This document shows, piece after piece, positions 1-7,256 of a stretch of 43,874 bases of DNA. The notes below the pieces were generated by a model. It was given only the letters and a program-made list of their open reading frames with translations, had not been told where the DNA came from and did no database searches. Location: the NCBI GenBank assembly GCA_002389385.1, contig DGOK01000052.1, positions 1-43,874 of the forward strand, given 5' to 3'. The first letter of the stretch is position 1. Every line of letters starts with the position of its first letter. Both the position numbers and the translations under genes were made by a program. Origin of the DNA: Rhodospirillaceae bacterium UBA4468. Its GTDB lineage: Bacteria; Pseudomonadota; Alphaproteobacteria; Rhodospirillales; Casp-alpha2.

Positions 1-1
1 T

Positions 2-208
2 AATGACATTGGCGTTGTGAGTGCTACGAAGGCTGGGAGTTCCCTTTTAAAATTGACAGTATCATCACGAAAACGCGGGCCTGACCAAATTTCGGTTCGT
101 GCTAGCGCCCAGCATAACATTTCGAGTGTCAGTGATCCTAAGCTATATCAACAATTTTTCGAAGCACTTTCCAAAGCAATGTTCCTAGAGGCACATCAGG
201 TTAATTAA
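2..208 (+). CDS. C-terminal part of an unidentified protein (5' end outside the window)
   Basis: The frame is open from the first complete codon of the window to a TAA at 206-208, so the gene almost certainly begins upstream. The visible 68 residues contain a basic segment (SSRKRGPDQISVRAS) that looks like beta-strand sequence, followed by a helical tail ending DPKLYQQFFEALSKAMFLEA. A tail of the form DPxxYQxFFxxLxKxxFLEA reminds me of the C-terminus of small proteobacterial lipoproteins, but I cannot name the family. A GTG at position 17 could start a 63-residue protein, but it has no good ribosome-binding site and the reading frame continues to its left. The gene points toward the leftward, decaying genes at 315-1160. 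Function unknown. Confidence 0.5.
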   Translation, partial: NDIGVVSATKAGSSLLKLTVSSRKRGPDQISVRASAQHNISSVSDPKLYQQFFEALSKAMFLEAHQVN

Positions 209-314
209 ATAAAATGGAAGCGCTTTCGTTGTGATAATCCTGCTGAAAACTTGAAACGTGGTATTGTCATAAAAAACTGCATTTTAATATCTTCACAGCA
301 AATTTAGCCCCGAA
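209..314. other. AT-rich intergenic gap
   Basis: This gap separates the converging end of the partial gene on the plus strand from the end of the broken Cys-rich gene on the minus strand. I see no convincing hairpin with a T-tract, no RNA gene and no reading frame with a ribosome-binding site. Confidence 0.4.
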
Positions 315-542
315 TTATTCGACGATATTTTTCAAGGTCGATAGATTACCTACAGCACCACTAAACGGGTTCTTCCCCATCCTATGCGGCTATAAATTGC
401 AGGTATAAGCTTCGCAGAGCCTAACTTCATTTGCTTGCTCTACATAGCAGTCCAAACAATGGACGCGTATTGACTTCAATATTGGGCGTTTTTGGTGGCC
501 GTATTTTTTAGCGTTTAATTTTAGTTCGTCTCTATTCATCAT
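315..542 (-). pseudogene. Small Cys-rich conserved protein interrupted by an in-frame TAG
   Basis: The protein begins MMNRDELKLNAKKYGHQKRP and contains HCLDCYVEQANEVRLC and AYTCNL, a pattern of paired cysteines seen in a short conserved proteobacterial family that I recall ending CPLWPYRxGxNP. Directly after CNL comes TAG (390-392), and the same frame then reads PHRMGKNPFSGAVGNLSTL before a TAA at 315-317. The continuation matches the expected end of the family, so the TAG most likely replaces a tryptophan TGG. The start (ATG at 542 or 539) overlaps the stop of the preceding 68-residue frame in the string ATGATGAATAG, which suggests translational coupling. The cysteines could bind metal, but no function is established. 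A sequencing error or suppression of the TAG are alternatives. Confidence 0.55.
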
Positions 543-738
543 AGACTCCAAAGCTTTTAAGTATTTTCTCAAGATTTGAATATTTGTCTCGTAATGGAAC
601 GATACTCAGCGATCCATCATCCCGAGAAAATATGGGGTCACGTAAATTAGGTTCTGAGAATAAAATTGCCAAAAAATTGGTTCTATTTTGGGAAATGCAC
701 ATGATGCGTAGGCGCCAAACAATCTTTCCATGGCCCAT
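532..738 (-). CDS. Unidentified 68-residue protein
   Basis: The frame starts with ATG at 738 and ends with a TAG that overlaps the start of the downstream small Cys-rich gene, an arrangement typical of coupled genes in one transcript. The C-terminal half (DGSLSIVPLRDKYSNLEKIL) has the look of a folded alpha/beta segment, while the N-terminal part (KIVWRLRIMCISQNR) is basic. I do not recognise the family. It lies 23 bases after the end of the DUF2325-like remnant, so all three frames may share the Fur-box-like promoter region near 1186-1246. It could be a real small gene or a fragment of a longer decayed one. Confidence 0.4.
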   Translation of the reverse strand: MGHGKIVWRLRIMCISQNRTNFLAILFSEPNLRDPIFSRDDGSLSIVPLRDKYSNLEKILKSFGVYDE

Positions 739-761
739 AAAAAGCAGGACCCTACTGAGTA

Positions 762-1160
762 TTACGATTCTTTTCTGAAACCGCCTCGGTCAACAATAAA
801 GTCAGCGACGACATCACCGTTCTCAAGTGCGCTCACCCAATATTCTAAGAGCTCGTCTTCAGTTTTGAATTTACGTGATTTAGTAATTGATGTGGCATGA
901 CGTTTATCTAATAACTTGGAGATAAGCTTCGCCGGTTTGCTTTGATCTGCAGCTTCTTTCGCAAAAAAACCATGCAATTGATAGTCGACAGGAAAGTCTG
1001 GGTTTATCTGTAAATCCAGTTTTCGAGACAGTGACCTGAGATCGGCGAGCGTGAGGCATGTACCAATAATTGAGCAATGCCAGTTTCCTGTCATTTCCCA
1101 AATACGTCGTCGTTGGCCAGGCCGGGATATCACGGAAAGGTCGGAGCAGGTCTCACACAT
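762..1160 (-). CDS. Truncated DUF2325-like N-terminal domain protein
   Basis: From the ATG at 1160 the product reads MCETCSDLSVISRPGQRRR, then IWEMTGNWHCSIIGTCLTL and DYQLHGFF. This resembles the N-terminal part of proteins that carry a C-terminal DUF2325 domain, from memory of the RRRxIWxxxxxYHCxxxGTCLxL pattern. Such proteins are usually several hundred residues long. This one has 132 residues and ends soon after the ENGDV segment, where relatives continue, so the C-terminal domain is missing. A GTG at 1172 would add four residues but lies inside an inverted repeat, so I prefer ATG 1160. Two Fur-box-like sequences lie just upstream, which suggests iron control. It is probably a remnant. The family assignment is by recollection only. 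Confidence 0.5.
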   Translation of the reverse strand: MCETCSDLSVISRPGQRRRIWEMTGNWHCSIIGTCLTLADLRSLSRKLDLQINPDFPVDYQLHGFFAKEAADQSKPAKLISKLLDKRHATSITKSRKFKTEDELLEYWVSALENGDVVADFIVDRGGFRKES

Positions 1161-1185
1161 CAGATTATTCACATAAATAGTTATT

Positions 1186-1204
1186 AATAATGATTGTCAT
1201 TATC
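1186..1204. promoter_or_regulatory. Fur-box-like operator (left)
   Basis: AATAATGATTGTCATTATC matches the classical 19-base Fur consensus GATAATGATAATCATTATC at 16 of 19 positions. It lies 26 bases upstream of the ATG at 1160 on the minus strand, overlapping where a promoter would sit. Iron control of the leftward genes is an inference. Confidence 0.6.
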
Positions 1205-1227
1205 AATAGCACCTGCCTTTCTAATAT

Positions 1228-1246
1228 GCAAATGATAATTATTATT
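1228..1246. promoter_or_regulatory. Fur-box-like operator (right)
   Basis: GCAAATGATAATTATTATT matches the 19-base Fur consensus at 15 of 19 positions. It is the partner of the left box in the inverted repeat. No clear gene reads rightward from it, so it may be an auxiliary site for the leftward genes or a leftover from a lost divergent gene. Confidence 0.45.
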
Positions 1247-1316
1247 AATAACTATTTATGTGACACAATGCCCTCAAGCGAAGAGCTTAGGCATAGGGGT
1301 GATAAATTAAATGAGA

Positions 1317-1340
1317 TTTACATGCGTTGTAGCATGCAAA
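1317..1340 (-). terminator. Possible 3' hairpin of the ybbA-ybbP transcript
   Basis: Four bases beyond the ybbP stop codon, the minus strand can form a 9-bp stem (TTTGCATGC with GCATGTAAA, one G-U pair) around a 6-base loop. No T-tract follows, so it is not a classic intrinsic terminator, but it could mark the transcript end. Confidence 0.3.
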
Positions 1341-1344
1341 GAGA

Positions 1345-3870
1345 TTAGTCGTTCCGCAGGTAAAGAGCCGTTCGCATGCCTAGAATTCGCCACGATCCTG
1401 CAAGACCAAAGCCGATTGTGGCCGCCAGCGCTAAGGCGACAGTCATGCCAGCATCTAACGACAACCATGTCCATTCCATCCCCATTAAGAACGTAATGAC
1501 ACCCCATGACGCCAAAGATCCAACACCAACAGCGGCAAGTCCTGTGATCAAACCAAGGACGCCGTATTCCAATACAAACATCAGAGCAATCCGTCGACGC
1601 GTTGCGCCCAGGACTTTAAAGACAACAGCATCAAAGGTCCGTCGGCGCTGTCCTGCCGCCAGTGCACCTGCCAGCACGATCGCACCCGCAATCACGGTAA
1701 TACCTGCAACGGATCGGATTGCGCCACCAATACCCTCAAGCAAATCCGCGGCCGCCTGCAAAGCTTCTCGAACCTGCACAGCCGACACGTTATCAAATGC
1801 ATCAGTCACTGCGCGTTCCAATATTTTCTCTGCGTCAGTTGTCGCGTTCGCCGCCGCGATGTGTGAATGCGGTGCACCTTCCAGGACACCCGGCGATAAC
1901 ACGACAGCGAAATCAAATCGTAGCGATCCCCAGTCGATATCACGAAGTGACGCAATTTCAGCTGTAATCTCACGGCCCAATACATTGATGGTCAAGGTGT
2001 CGCCGACATCAACACCAAATCCCCTTGCCAAAGAATCATCGAGGCTGATCATTGGCGGCCCCCTATAATCACTGGCCCACCAGGCACCCGCAGTGATCTG
2101 GGTATCTGGTTTCATTTCTGCCGTCGACGTGAATGCCCGGTCCCCACGAAGGGCCCACTGGCTTTCTGGTGGCACATTCTTTGGGTCTGCTGCGACGCCA
2201 TTAATTTCAACAATACGCCCGCGCACAACCGGCTCACGGATCAATCCAGACACACCATCGATACTTGCGACTATCCTATCAAATTCCGCAACTTGATGGG
2301 ATTGTATGTCGATAAAGAAATATGCGGGGGCTTCATCAGGTAAACGCTCGGAGATTTGCTTTGAGACGTTACCCTCAATCTGAATAACTGCCACAAGGAC
2401 GGAAAGTCCCAGACCAAGTGACAGAATAACACCCTGCGCAGCTGAACCCGGACGGTACACATTTGCCAATACGAGACGTAGCAACGCGTTCCCAGGTTTA
2501 AAACGACGACTAACCACAATCAACGCGGTACCTGTCAGTCGTAACAGGCCAAAAGTAGCCAACACACCAAGGATGAACCAAAGTGCAAACTTTGGATCTG
2601 TTGCCGTCACGAAGACAAGAGCCGCAAGCACAGCAACCCCGGCACCAATCCAGGCCATAAAGAACATCGGTGGACGTTGTGCTAAAGACTGTGCCGCAGC
2701 TCGAAATAAATCTCTAGGCGAGACCTGACGCGCACGCCCAATAGGCCACAGCGCTGCCGTGATCGCGATAACCACTCCAAATGCTGCCGCGGCCATAATC
2801 GCATTGGGATAAAGTGCTAGCGCGGGCCGAACCGGCAATGTGTCCGCCAATGCGCCTAACAACGCGGCGGGCAAAGTAATCCCGCCGATCACGCCAATAA
2901 CAATGCCAATAGCCGCAATACAAAGAAGTTGAAGCAGATAGATTGAAACAATCAATTTCGAATCAGCACCTAAGCATTTGAGCGCTGCGATTGTCCGGGT
3001 TTTGCTCTCCAAGTATGCGGTCACTGCGCGGGTAATGCCGACACCACCCACCAGAAGCACCGTGTAACCGACAAAACTCATAAACAATGTCAGACGATCT
3101 ATAAACCGCCGGACACCTGGAGCAGCCTCGTCGGTACCACGAATACGCCAACCTGCATCAGGAAACTTGGTTGTTAAATCCTCGCGCCATGCCTTCGTAT
3201 TCGTTCCGAATGGAAGCTCAAGTTTATAATAATACCGAATAAGGCTACCAGGCTGGACAAGACCTGTTGCCGCAAGCGCCTTGGTAGAAATCATCAACCG
3301 TGGACCAAAATTGACCATACTGGTTACACGGTCTGGCTCTTTATCTATCGTACCTGACACGCGGAATTGTGCCTTACCAACACGAATAAGGTCTCCAATC
3401 TGTACACTCATTTTATCCAACAAGTTCGGATCTACCAGTGCGCCTGCAACACCATCACGCATAGCCAACGCGTCCTTGATAGACATAGCCGGTGTGGATT
3501 TAAGCATGCCTTCAAGCGGGTACAGATCGTCGACCGCTTTCAACTGAATAAGCGTTCGTTTATCGGTATCGATTGTCGAGATCGCCATCGCGCGCATTCT
3601 GATAGATTGGGACACCTTGGTCGCTGTTTGACTAAGATATGCAGATTCTTCCGAGGTCGCAGCACGGTGCACAATGCGAAGCTCAATATCGCCACCAAGC
3701 ATCTGTTTTGCGTCCGCTCGGAGACCGCCGATGATGGCAGAACTTGACCATCCAACCGCCGCAATCGCGCCCACGCCAAGTGCCAGGCATGCCAAAAACA
3801 CGCGAAAGCCCTTAAGGCCACCACGAAGTTCACGGCGCGCCAAGCGCCAAGCGAGAGAAAAATTCTTCAT
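1345..3870 (-). CDS. ybbP: FtsX-type ABC transporter permease, YbbP-like
   Basis: This 841-residue inner-membrane protein starts MKNFSLAWRLARRELRGG and has a transmembrane helix near residues 23-45. A long extracytoplasmic region follows, then a membrane block near 255-390, a second group of helices near 400-500, another soluble region, and a final membrane block near 715-835. This duplicated MacB/FtsX layout is typical of YbbP. It pairs with the ATPase encoded 9 bases upstream and with the divergent tesA, an arrangement known from E. coli ybbAP-tesA. The exported substrate is not established; lipids or lysophospholipids, or a role in envelope stress, are guesses based on the tesA neighbour. 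Length and helix pattern look complete. Confidence 0.88.
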   Translation of the reverse strand: MKNFSLAWRLARRELRGGLKGFRVFLACLALGVGAIAAVGWSSSAIIGGLRADAKQMLGGDIELRIVHRAATSEESAYLSQTATKVSQSIRMRAMAISTIDTDKRTLIQLKAVDDLYPLEGMLKSTPAMSIKDALAMRDGVAGALVDPNLLDKMSVQIGDLIRVGKAQFRVSGTIDKEPDRVTSMVNFGPRLMISTKALAATGLVQPGSLIRYYYKLELPFGTNTKAWREDLTTKFPDAGWRIRGTDEAAPGVRRFIDRLTLFMSFVGYTVLLVGGVGITRAVTAYLESKTRTIAALKCLGADSKLIVSIYLLQLLCIAAIGIVIGVIGGITLPAALLGALADTLPVRPALALYPNAIMAAAAFGVVIAITAALWPIGRARQVSPRDLFRAAAQSLAQRPPMFFMAWIGAGVAVLAALVFVTATDPKFALWFILGVLATFGLLRLTGTALIVVSRRFKPGNALLRLVLANVYRPGSAAQGVILSLGLGLSVLVAVIQIEGNVSKQISERLPDEAPAYFFIDIQSHQVAEFDRIVASIDGVSGLIREPVVRGRIVEINGVAADPKNVPPESQWALRGDRAFTSTAEMKPDTQITAGAWWASDYRGPPMISLDDSLARGFGVDVGDTLTINVLGREITAEIASLRDIDWGSLRFDFAVVLSPGVLEGAPHSHIAAANATTDAEKILERAVTDAFDNVSAVQVREALQAAADLLEGIGGAIRSVAGITVIAGAIVLAGALAAGQRRRTFDAVVFKVLGATRRRIALMFVLEYGVLGLITGLAAVGVGSLASWGVITFLMGMEWTWLSLDAGMTVALALAATIGFGLAGSWRILGMRTALYLRND

Positions 3871-3879
3871 ATAAATGGC

Positions 3880-4590
3880 CTAGTCCGCTGCCGCATCGAC
3901 GGCACTTTGATCGGCAACAATCCGCCCGTCAGCAATCGAAATACGTCTCGCACACCGATCCGCCAAGCGCATCTCATGGGTCACCATCACAAGCGTCGTC
4001 CCATTACGTTGATGCGTATCGAACATTAAATCCATGATCTTCTCGCCAGTTTCGCCATCAAGATTTCCTGTTGGCTCGTCTGCGAGAATGAGGGCTGGCT
4101 TTGGCGCCAACGCACGCGCCAGCGCGACACGCTGTTGCTCGCCACCTGATAATTGACCCGGGTAATGCGTAAGACGATGGCCGAGGCCAACTTCAACCAA
4201 GGCCTCTTCAGCGCGGGGGAAAGGGTCATTTCGGCCACTCAACTCAAGCGGCAATGCAACGTTTTCGAGTGCCGTCATATTTGGAATTAAATGAAAGTCC
4301 TGGAATACGATGCCAATCGTTTCACCTCGAACACGGGCGAGTGCGTCTTCACTCAAACCATCAAATGTCGCATCGCCAAGGCGAACAGACCCCTTGGTGG
4401 CACGCTCAAGTCCGGCCAAAATCATGAGCAAAGAGGTTTTACCGGACCCAGATGGCCCAACGATACCCACGGTCTCTCCATGCCCGACGTGAAGGTCGAC
4501 ACCCCTTAAAATTTCAACGGGTCCCGCATCGCTTGATAATGTCAGTTCAACGTCATTAAGCTGAATTAATGGAGATTTTTTCGCCGTCAT
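3880..4590 (-). CDS. ybbA: ABC transporter ATP-binding protein, YbbA-like
   Basis: This is the ATPase partner of the YbbP-like permease, of the LolD/MacB type. From the ATG at 4590 it has 236 residues. It shows Walker A GPSGSGKT at 45-52, the signature LSGGEQQR near 148, Walker B ILADEPTGNLD near 170 and the switch histidine in MVTHEMR. In-frame codons extend upstream to 4656, but the extra residues (MGSIVIALDLYMLYSHEK) do not look like ABC sequence and would run under tesA. A GGA about ten bases before ATG 4590 supports the shorter start. The gene is separated from ybbP by 9 bases and is surely co-transcribed with it. It diverges from tesA across about 75 bases. Confidence 0.9.
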   Translation of the reverse strand: MTAKKSPLIQLNDVELTLSSDAGPVEILRGVDLHVGHGETVGIVGPSGSGKTSLLMILAGLERATKGSVRLGDATFDGLSEDALARVRGETIGIVFQDFHLIPNMTALENVALPLELSGRNDPFPRAEEALVEVGLGHRLTHYPGQLSGGEQQRVALARALAPKPALILADEPTGNLDGETGEKIMDLMFDTHQRNGTTLVMVTHEMRLADRCARRISIADGRIVADQSAVDAAAD

Positions 4591-4664
4591 ATTCAATTCC
4601 GATTTTTCATGCGAATATAGCATATATAAGTCGAGAGCAATCACGATGGAGCCCAATTATTCTT

Positions 4665-5321
4665 ATGGATATGCGCCAATTTACACGTAATTCAATGCAC
4701 GGTCTTGTGATCGCGCTTTGCCTTACATTTACAACTCTTACGGCTCAAGCGAAGAGTCCAATCACTCTTGTTGTCTTCGGTGACAGTTTAAGCGCGGGAT
4801 ACGGCTTGGAGAAACAATACGCATTTCCAACGCGCCTAAATATCGCGCTCAATCAGAAGGGTCATACCGTCAAAGTTATAAACGCTGGCGTATCTGGTGA
4901 CACCACCGCAGGAGGCCGTGCGCGGCTGGAGTGGACTTTAGGAAATAATGTTGATGCCGTCATATTGGAACTGGGTGCCAATGATGCACTCCGTGGCCTG
5001 GGCACCGAGCAGGCATATAAAAATTTGGCAGGTATTCTAAAGATTCTCGCAGACAGGGGCATTCCGACCTTGCTTGCTGGCATGCATGCCCCACCCAACA
5101 TGGGTGAGGATTATGGCAAAAGCTTCGACGATATTTTCAAGCGCCTCAACAAAGAATTTGATGTCATCTTCTATCCATTCTTTTTAGACGGCGTGGCTGC
5201 AAATCCAGCGCTAAACCAGGAAGACGGCATCCATCCAAACCCGGCAGGCGTTGATGTGCTTGTTGAGCGTATTCTTCCAGATGTCGAAGCTTTACTGAAA
5301 CGCGTCGGCAACGCCTCATAA
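4665..5321 (+). CDS. tesA: Periplasmic SGNH lysophospholipase/thioesterase, TesA-like
   Basis: This 218-residue hydrolase has a signal peptide ending TAQA before KSPITLVVFGDSLS. The SGNH blocks are clear: GDSLSAGYG with the nucleophile Ser near residue 41, the glycine block GVSGDTTAGG, the asparagine block LELGAND, and the catalytic Asp/His in DGIHPN near the C-terminus. Enzymes of this group hydrolyse thioesters, lysophospholipids and aryl esters in the periplasm. ATG 4665 or 4671 both give a sensible signal peptide, while an in-frame codon at 4569 would overlap ybbA. The divergent ybbAP genes match the arrangement in many proteobacteria. The exact physiological substrate is unknown. Confidence 0.9.
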   Translation: MDMRQFTRNSMHGLVIALCLTFTTLTAQAKSPITLVVFGDSLSAGYGLEKQYAFPTRLNIALNQKGHTVKVINAGVSGDTTAGGRARLEWTLGNNVDAVILELGANDALRGLGTEQAYKNLAGILKILADRGIPTLLAGMHAPPNMGEDYGKSFDDIFKRLNKEFDVIFYPFFLDGVAANPALNQEDGIHPNPAGVDVLVERILPDVEALLKRVGNAS

Positions 5322-5343
5322 TTTTTGATGCGGCGCAGCAGGA

Positions 5344-6231
5344 TTACCGTGGTGGTGGTGCGATCACATCTTCATATTTTGGCCGTGTCATAATCCGACC
5401 CGTATGCTCAAAAACATCTAGGGCGGCTTCGTACGCAGGCTTTGTTATGTCGACATGCGGGGTCCAGTTACCTAGCTTCTGATAGTACGCAATCGTTGAA
5501 CCCAGAACAGACCGATGGGTATCAGGGAAATAGCTCGCAAGAGAATGTGCCACCTCGTCTGCTGGATTTGAGATCAACCAACTACGTGCATTCGCATAAG
5601 CGCGGGTGAACGCTTTCGCCATATTAGTTTCAAGCCATTCACGCGTTGCAGCCAACGACGAGAACGCACATGGGCCAATCGCAGGACCAACGGCCGCAAC
5701 AATATGTCCGGCACCATCATATTCGAGCTGTTGAGGGGCAGGTCCCTGAAGGTGAATATAATCACCCTTGCCTTCTTTGAAGGCATTGATCATCTCGGCA
5801 CCGCTGCCGGCATTTACGATCTGCAGCTTCTCGAAATCCAGTCCCTGTTTAAAGCAGGCATACTTAAACATTGATAACGGCTGAACACTTGTCTGATCAA
5901 CAATCACTTTTGCACCGTTCAGTTTATCCCAGGAAAATGACGGATCTACTTGCTGAGATGCCAGAAAGAATCCATCCATTTCATTCACTTGCGCGAAATG
6001 AACTTCGGGTGGTGTTAATCCTTTTGCCAGTGCAAGAAAGCCCTGAGAGGGCGCCGACTGGACAACATGCGCCGATCCATCGACCAATGCATCAACAGCG
6101 GACGTGCCAACAGCTGAATTTGACCATTCATGATCAAGGCCCTCCGCTTTTAGAAAGCCACCGGCCATCGTTACGATAAGAGGACTATAGAATGCAGAAA
6201 ATCTTGAAAACTGAATATTAATTTTCGACAC
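5344..6231 (-). CDS. NMT1/THI5-like substrate-binding-type protein without signal peptide
   Basis: The 295-residue product has the fold signature of NMT1/THI5 and SsuA-like binding proteins: FYSPLIVTMAGGFLKAEGL near residue 14, SAVDALVDGSAHVVQSAPSQ, and GPCAFSSLAAT in the second lobe. Family members normally bring pyrimidines, sulfonates or similar compounds to an ABC importer. This one starts MSKINIQFSRFSAFYS with no signal peptide and no lipobox cysteine, and no permease or ATPase gene lies beside it. It may work in the cytoplasm as an enzyme or sensor, or be served by a distant transporter. It converges with tesA and diverges from the GST-like gene. The ligand cannot be predicted. Confidence 0.7.
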   Translation of the reverse strand: MSKINIQFSRFSAFYSPLIVTMAGGFLKAEGLDHEWSNSAVGTSAVDALVDGSAHVVQSAPSQGFLALAKGLTPPEVHFAQVNEMDGFFLASQQVDPSFSWDKLNGAKVIVDQTSVQPLSMFKYACFKQGLDFEKLQIVNAGSGAEMINAFKEGKGDYIHLQGPAPQQLEYDGAGHIVAAVGPAIGPCAFSSLAATREWLETNMAKAFTRAYANARSWLISNPADEVAHSLASYFPDTHRSVLGSTIAYYQKLGNWTPHVDITKPAYEAALDVFEHTGRIMTRPKYEDVIAPPPR

Positions 6232-6262
6232 GGCTGGAATACCTCATAAAATGCTACGAACG

Positions 6263-6281
6263 TATTGAAGAATAACAGAAT
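6263..6281 (+). repeat. Direct repeat, copy 1
   Basis: TATTGAAG followed at once by AATAACAGAAT. The same 8 and 11 bases recur at 7251-7275, where ATATAG is inserted between them. The two copies bracket the GST-like and XRE genes. Confidence 0.6.
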
Positions 6282-6294
6282 AATACACTAAAAT
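6265..6294 (+). promoter_or_regulatory. Putative promoter of the GST-like gene
   Basis: A -35-like TTGAAG (6265-6270) and a -10-like TAAAAT (6289-6294) are separated by 18 bases, pointing at the GST-like gene. The expected transcription start is near 6301, upstream of the chosen GTG start at 6361. Judged by eye only. Confidence 0.4.
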
Positions 6295-6360
6295 TCTCGA
6301 AGTGCCAGATTGTGTTCAAGCATATCGGGTCGACACGGGAATAGAAATAAAGGGCAGCAC

Positions 6361-6969
6361 GTGGAACTTTTTGTGACGAAGAACTCTCCTTACGCACGTA
6401 TTGTACGCGTCGTTACCTACGAGCTGGACATTGAAGACAGCATAACCGTCAGTCATGCAAAAACACGTAAGGCTGACAGTCCGTATTACACAATTAATCC
6501 ATCTGGCCGCGTTCCCTATCTTGTTTCTGACGACGGCATCGGCATCGAAGGTACGGATACAATTTGTGAATATCTTTGCGCTGCTTCCAAAAACTCGCTT
6601 TGGTCATATCCAAATGGCGACGATGGCTGGACGCTGCGCCGATTGCATAGTTTAGCGCACAGCAGTCTGGAAGGACTTAGCGTCTGGTTGCGTGAAACGC
6701 ATCGCCCTAAGAACGAGCAATCATCGACCATTATTGAGCATGAACGGGCACGTGCATTTAGATTACTTGGAGAGTGGGAGCGTTCAATAACCGACCCCTT
6801 GATGAGCGGTGAGCTTAATCGGGCACAGATCACACTTTTCTGCGCCCTTGGTATTGAAAAATTCCTACCAGAATTTGAGTGGCGTGGCGCACATCCGGCC
6901 TTGCACGCGTATATGAACCGACAAGCAAACCGCAGCAGTTTTTTCAACACTGATGAGACAAATTTTTAG
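6361..6969 (+). CDS. Glutathione S-transferase-like protein
   Basis: The 202-residue product has a thioredoxin-fold N-terminal domain. It begins (V/M)ELFVTKNSPYARIVRVV, has the cis-proline loop NPSGRVPYLVSDD near residue 50, and the ETxxI-like glutathione-contact position IEGTDTICEYL near 65. A helical C-terminal domain follows with weaker conservation. GTG 6361 is preferred because the family starts with a short strand at exactly this point; a TTG at 6310 would add an unlikely tail. Substrate unknown. It stands alone, followed 47 bases later by the XRE gene, and both lie between the two copies of a direct repeat (6263-6281 and 7251-7275), which suggests they may have arrived together. Confidence 0.7.
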   Translation: MELFVTKNSPYARIVRVVTYELDIEDSITVSHAKTRKADSPYYTINPSGRVPYLVSDDGIGIEGTDTICEYLCAASKNSLWSYPNGDDGWTLRRLHSLAHSSLEGLSVWLRETHRPKNEQSSTIIEHERARAFRLLGEWERSITDPLMSGELNRAQITLFCALGIEKFLPEFEWRGAHPALHAYMNRQANRSSFFNTDETNF

Positions 6970-7001
6970 TCCCAGTACCATCCCTATTAAGAGAATCAAT
7001 A

Positions 7002-7010
7002 TGTTATGAT
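7002..7010 (+). promoter_or_regulatory. Extended -10 promoter of the XRE gene
   Basis: TGTTATGAT fits an extended -10 element (TGn followed by TATGAT). A transcript starting about seven bases downstream would begin at or next to the ATG at 7017. With no ribosome-binding site visible, this suggests a leaderless mRNA. Confidence 0.35.
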
Positions 7011-7016
7011 GACTGC

Positions 7017-7256
7017 ATGAAATCAAAGGATGTTAATAATGGTTCGGTTAGCACGGATATCCGTGCACGACGTAAAAATCGCGCCATCTCCTTAACTGAA
7101 TTTGCAGAAAGCCTGAATCGATCCATTGGGTTTATCAGTCAAATTGAACGTTGTCTATCAAGCCCCTCGATCAATGACCTGCGTGTTATTTCAGATTTTT
7201 TAGGCATGCCTATTTGTTTATTTTTTGGTGATAATTCAACACCACCAACCTATTGA
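7017..7256 (+). CDS. Short XRE-family DNA-binding protein
   Basis: The 79-residue protein is almost entirely one HTH_3/XRE domain: DIRARRKNRAISLTEFAESL, then SIGFISQIERCLSSPSINDL and a final helix DFLGMPICLFF. Close relatives I recall, which also read SxGxxSQxERGxSxPSxxxL, usually carry a C-terminal cupin sensor domain and total about 180 residues. Here the protein stops right after the DNA-binding domain, and rsmJ begins 17 bases later, so the sensor domain has been lost or never existed. It probably binds DNA as a dimer, perhaps at its own promoter. An extended -10 element lies directly before the ATG with no Shine-Dalgarno sequence. Confidence 0.75.
   Translation: MKSKDVNNGSVSTDIRARRKNRAISLTEFAESLNRSIGFISQIERCLSSPSINDLRVISDFLGMPICLFFGDNSTPPTY

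Larger units (their letters stand above)
1169..1263. repeat. Long inverted repeat (32-bp arms, 31-bp spacer)
   Basis: Arms at 1169-1200 and 1232-1263 are reverse complements at 30 of 32 positions. The outer 23 bases, beginning TCACATAAATAG, match perfectly. The centre (1201-1231) is not part of the symmetry. Each arm carries one Fur-box-like sequence at its inner end. The repeat lies between the end of ybbP and the start of the DUF2325-like remnant. It could be a double operator, a transcribed hairpin, or the ends of a small non-autonomous element; no target-site duplication is obvious. Confidence 0.85.

Noticed and set aside
1311..1496. A 61-residue plus-strand frame after AGGGGTG, downstream of the right Fur-box-like site.
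   Set aside because: It runs antisense through the end of ybbP and the sequence looks like shadow coding, with no recognisable domain.
1376..2068. A 230-residue plus-strand frame inside ybbP.
   Set aside because: It lies wholly antisense to a well-supported membrane protein and is rich in Pro, Ala, Ser and Arg, as expected of a shadow frame.
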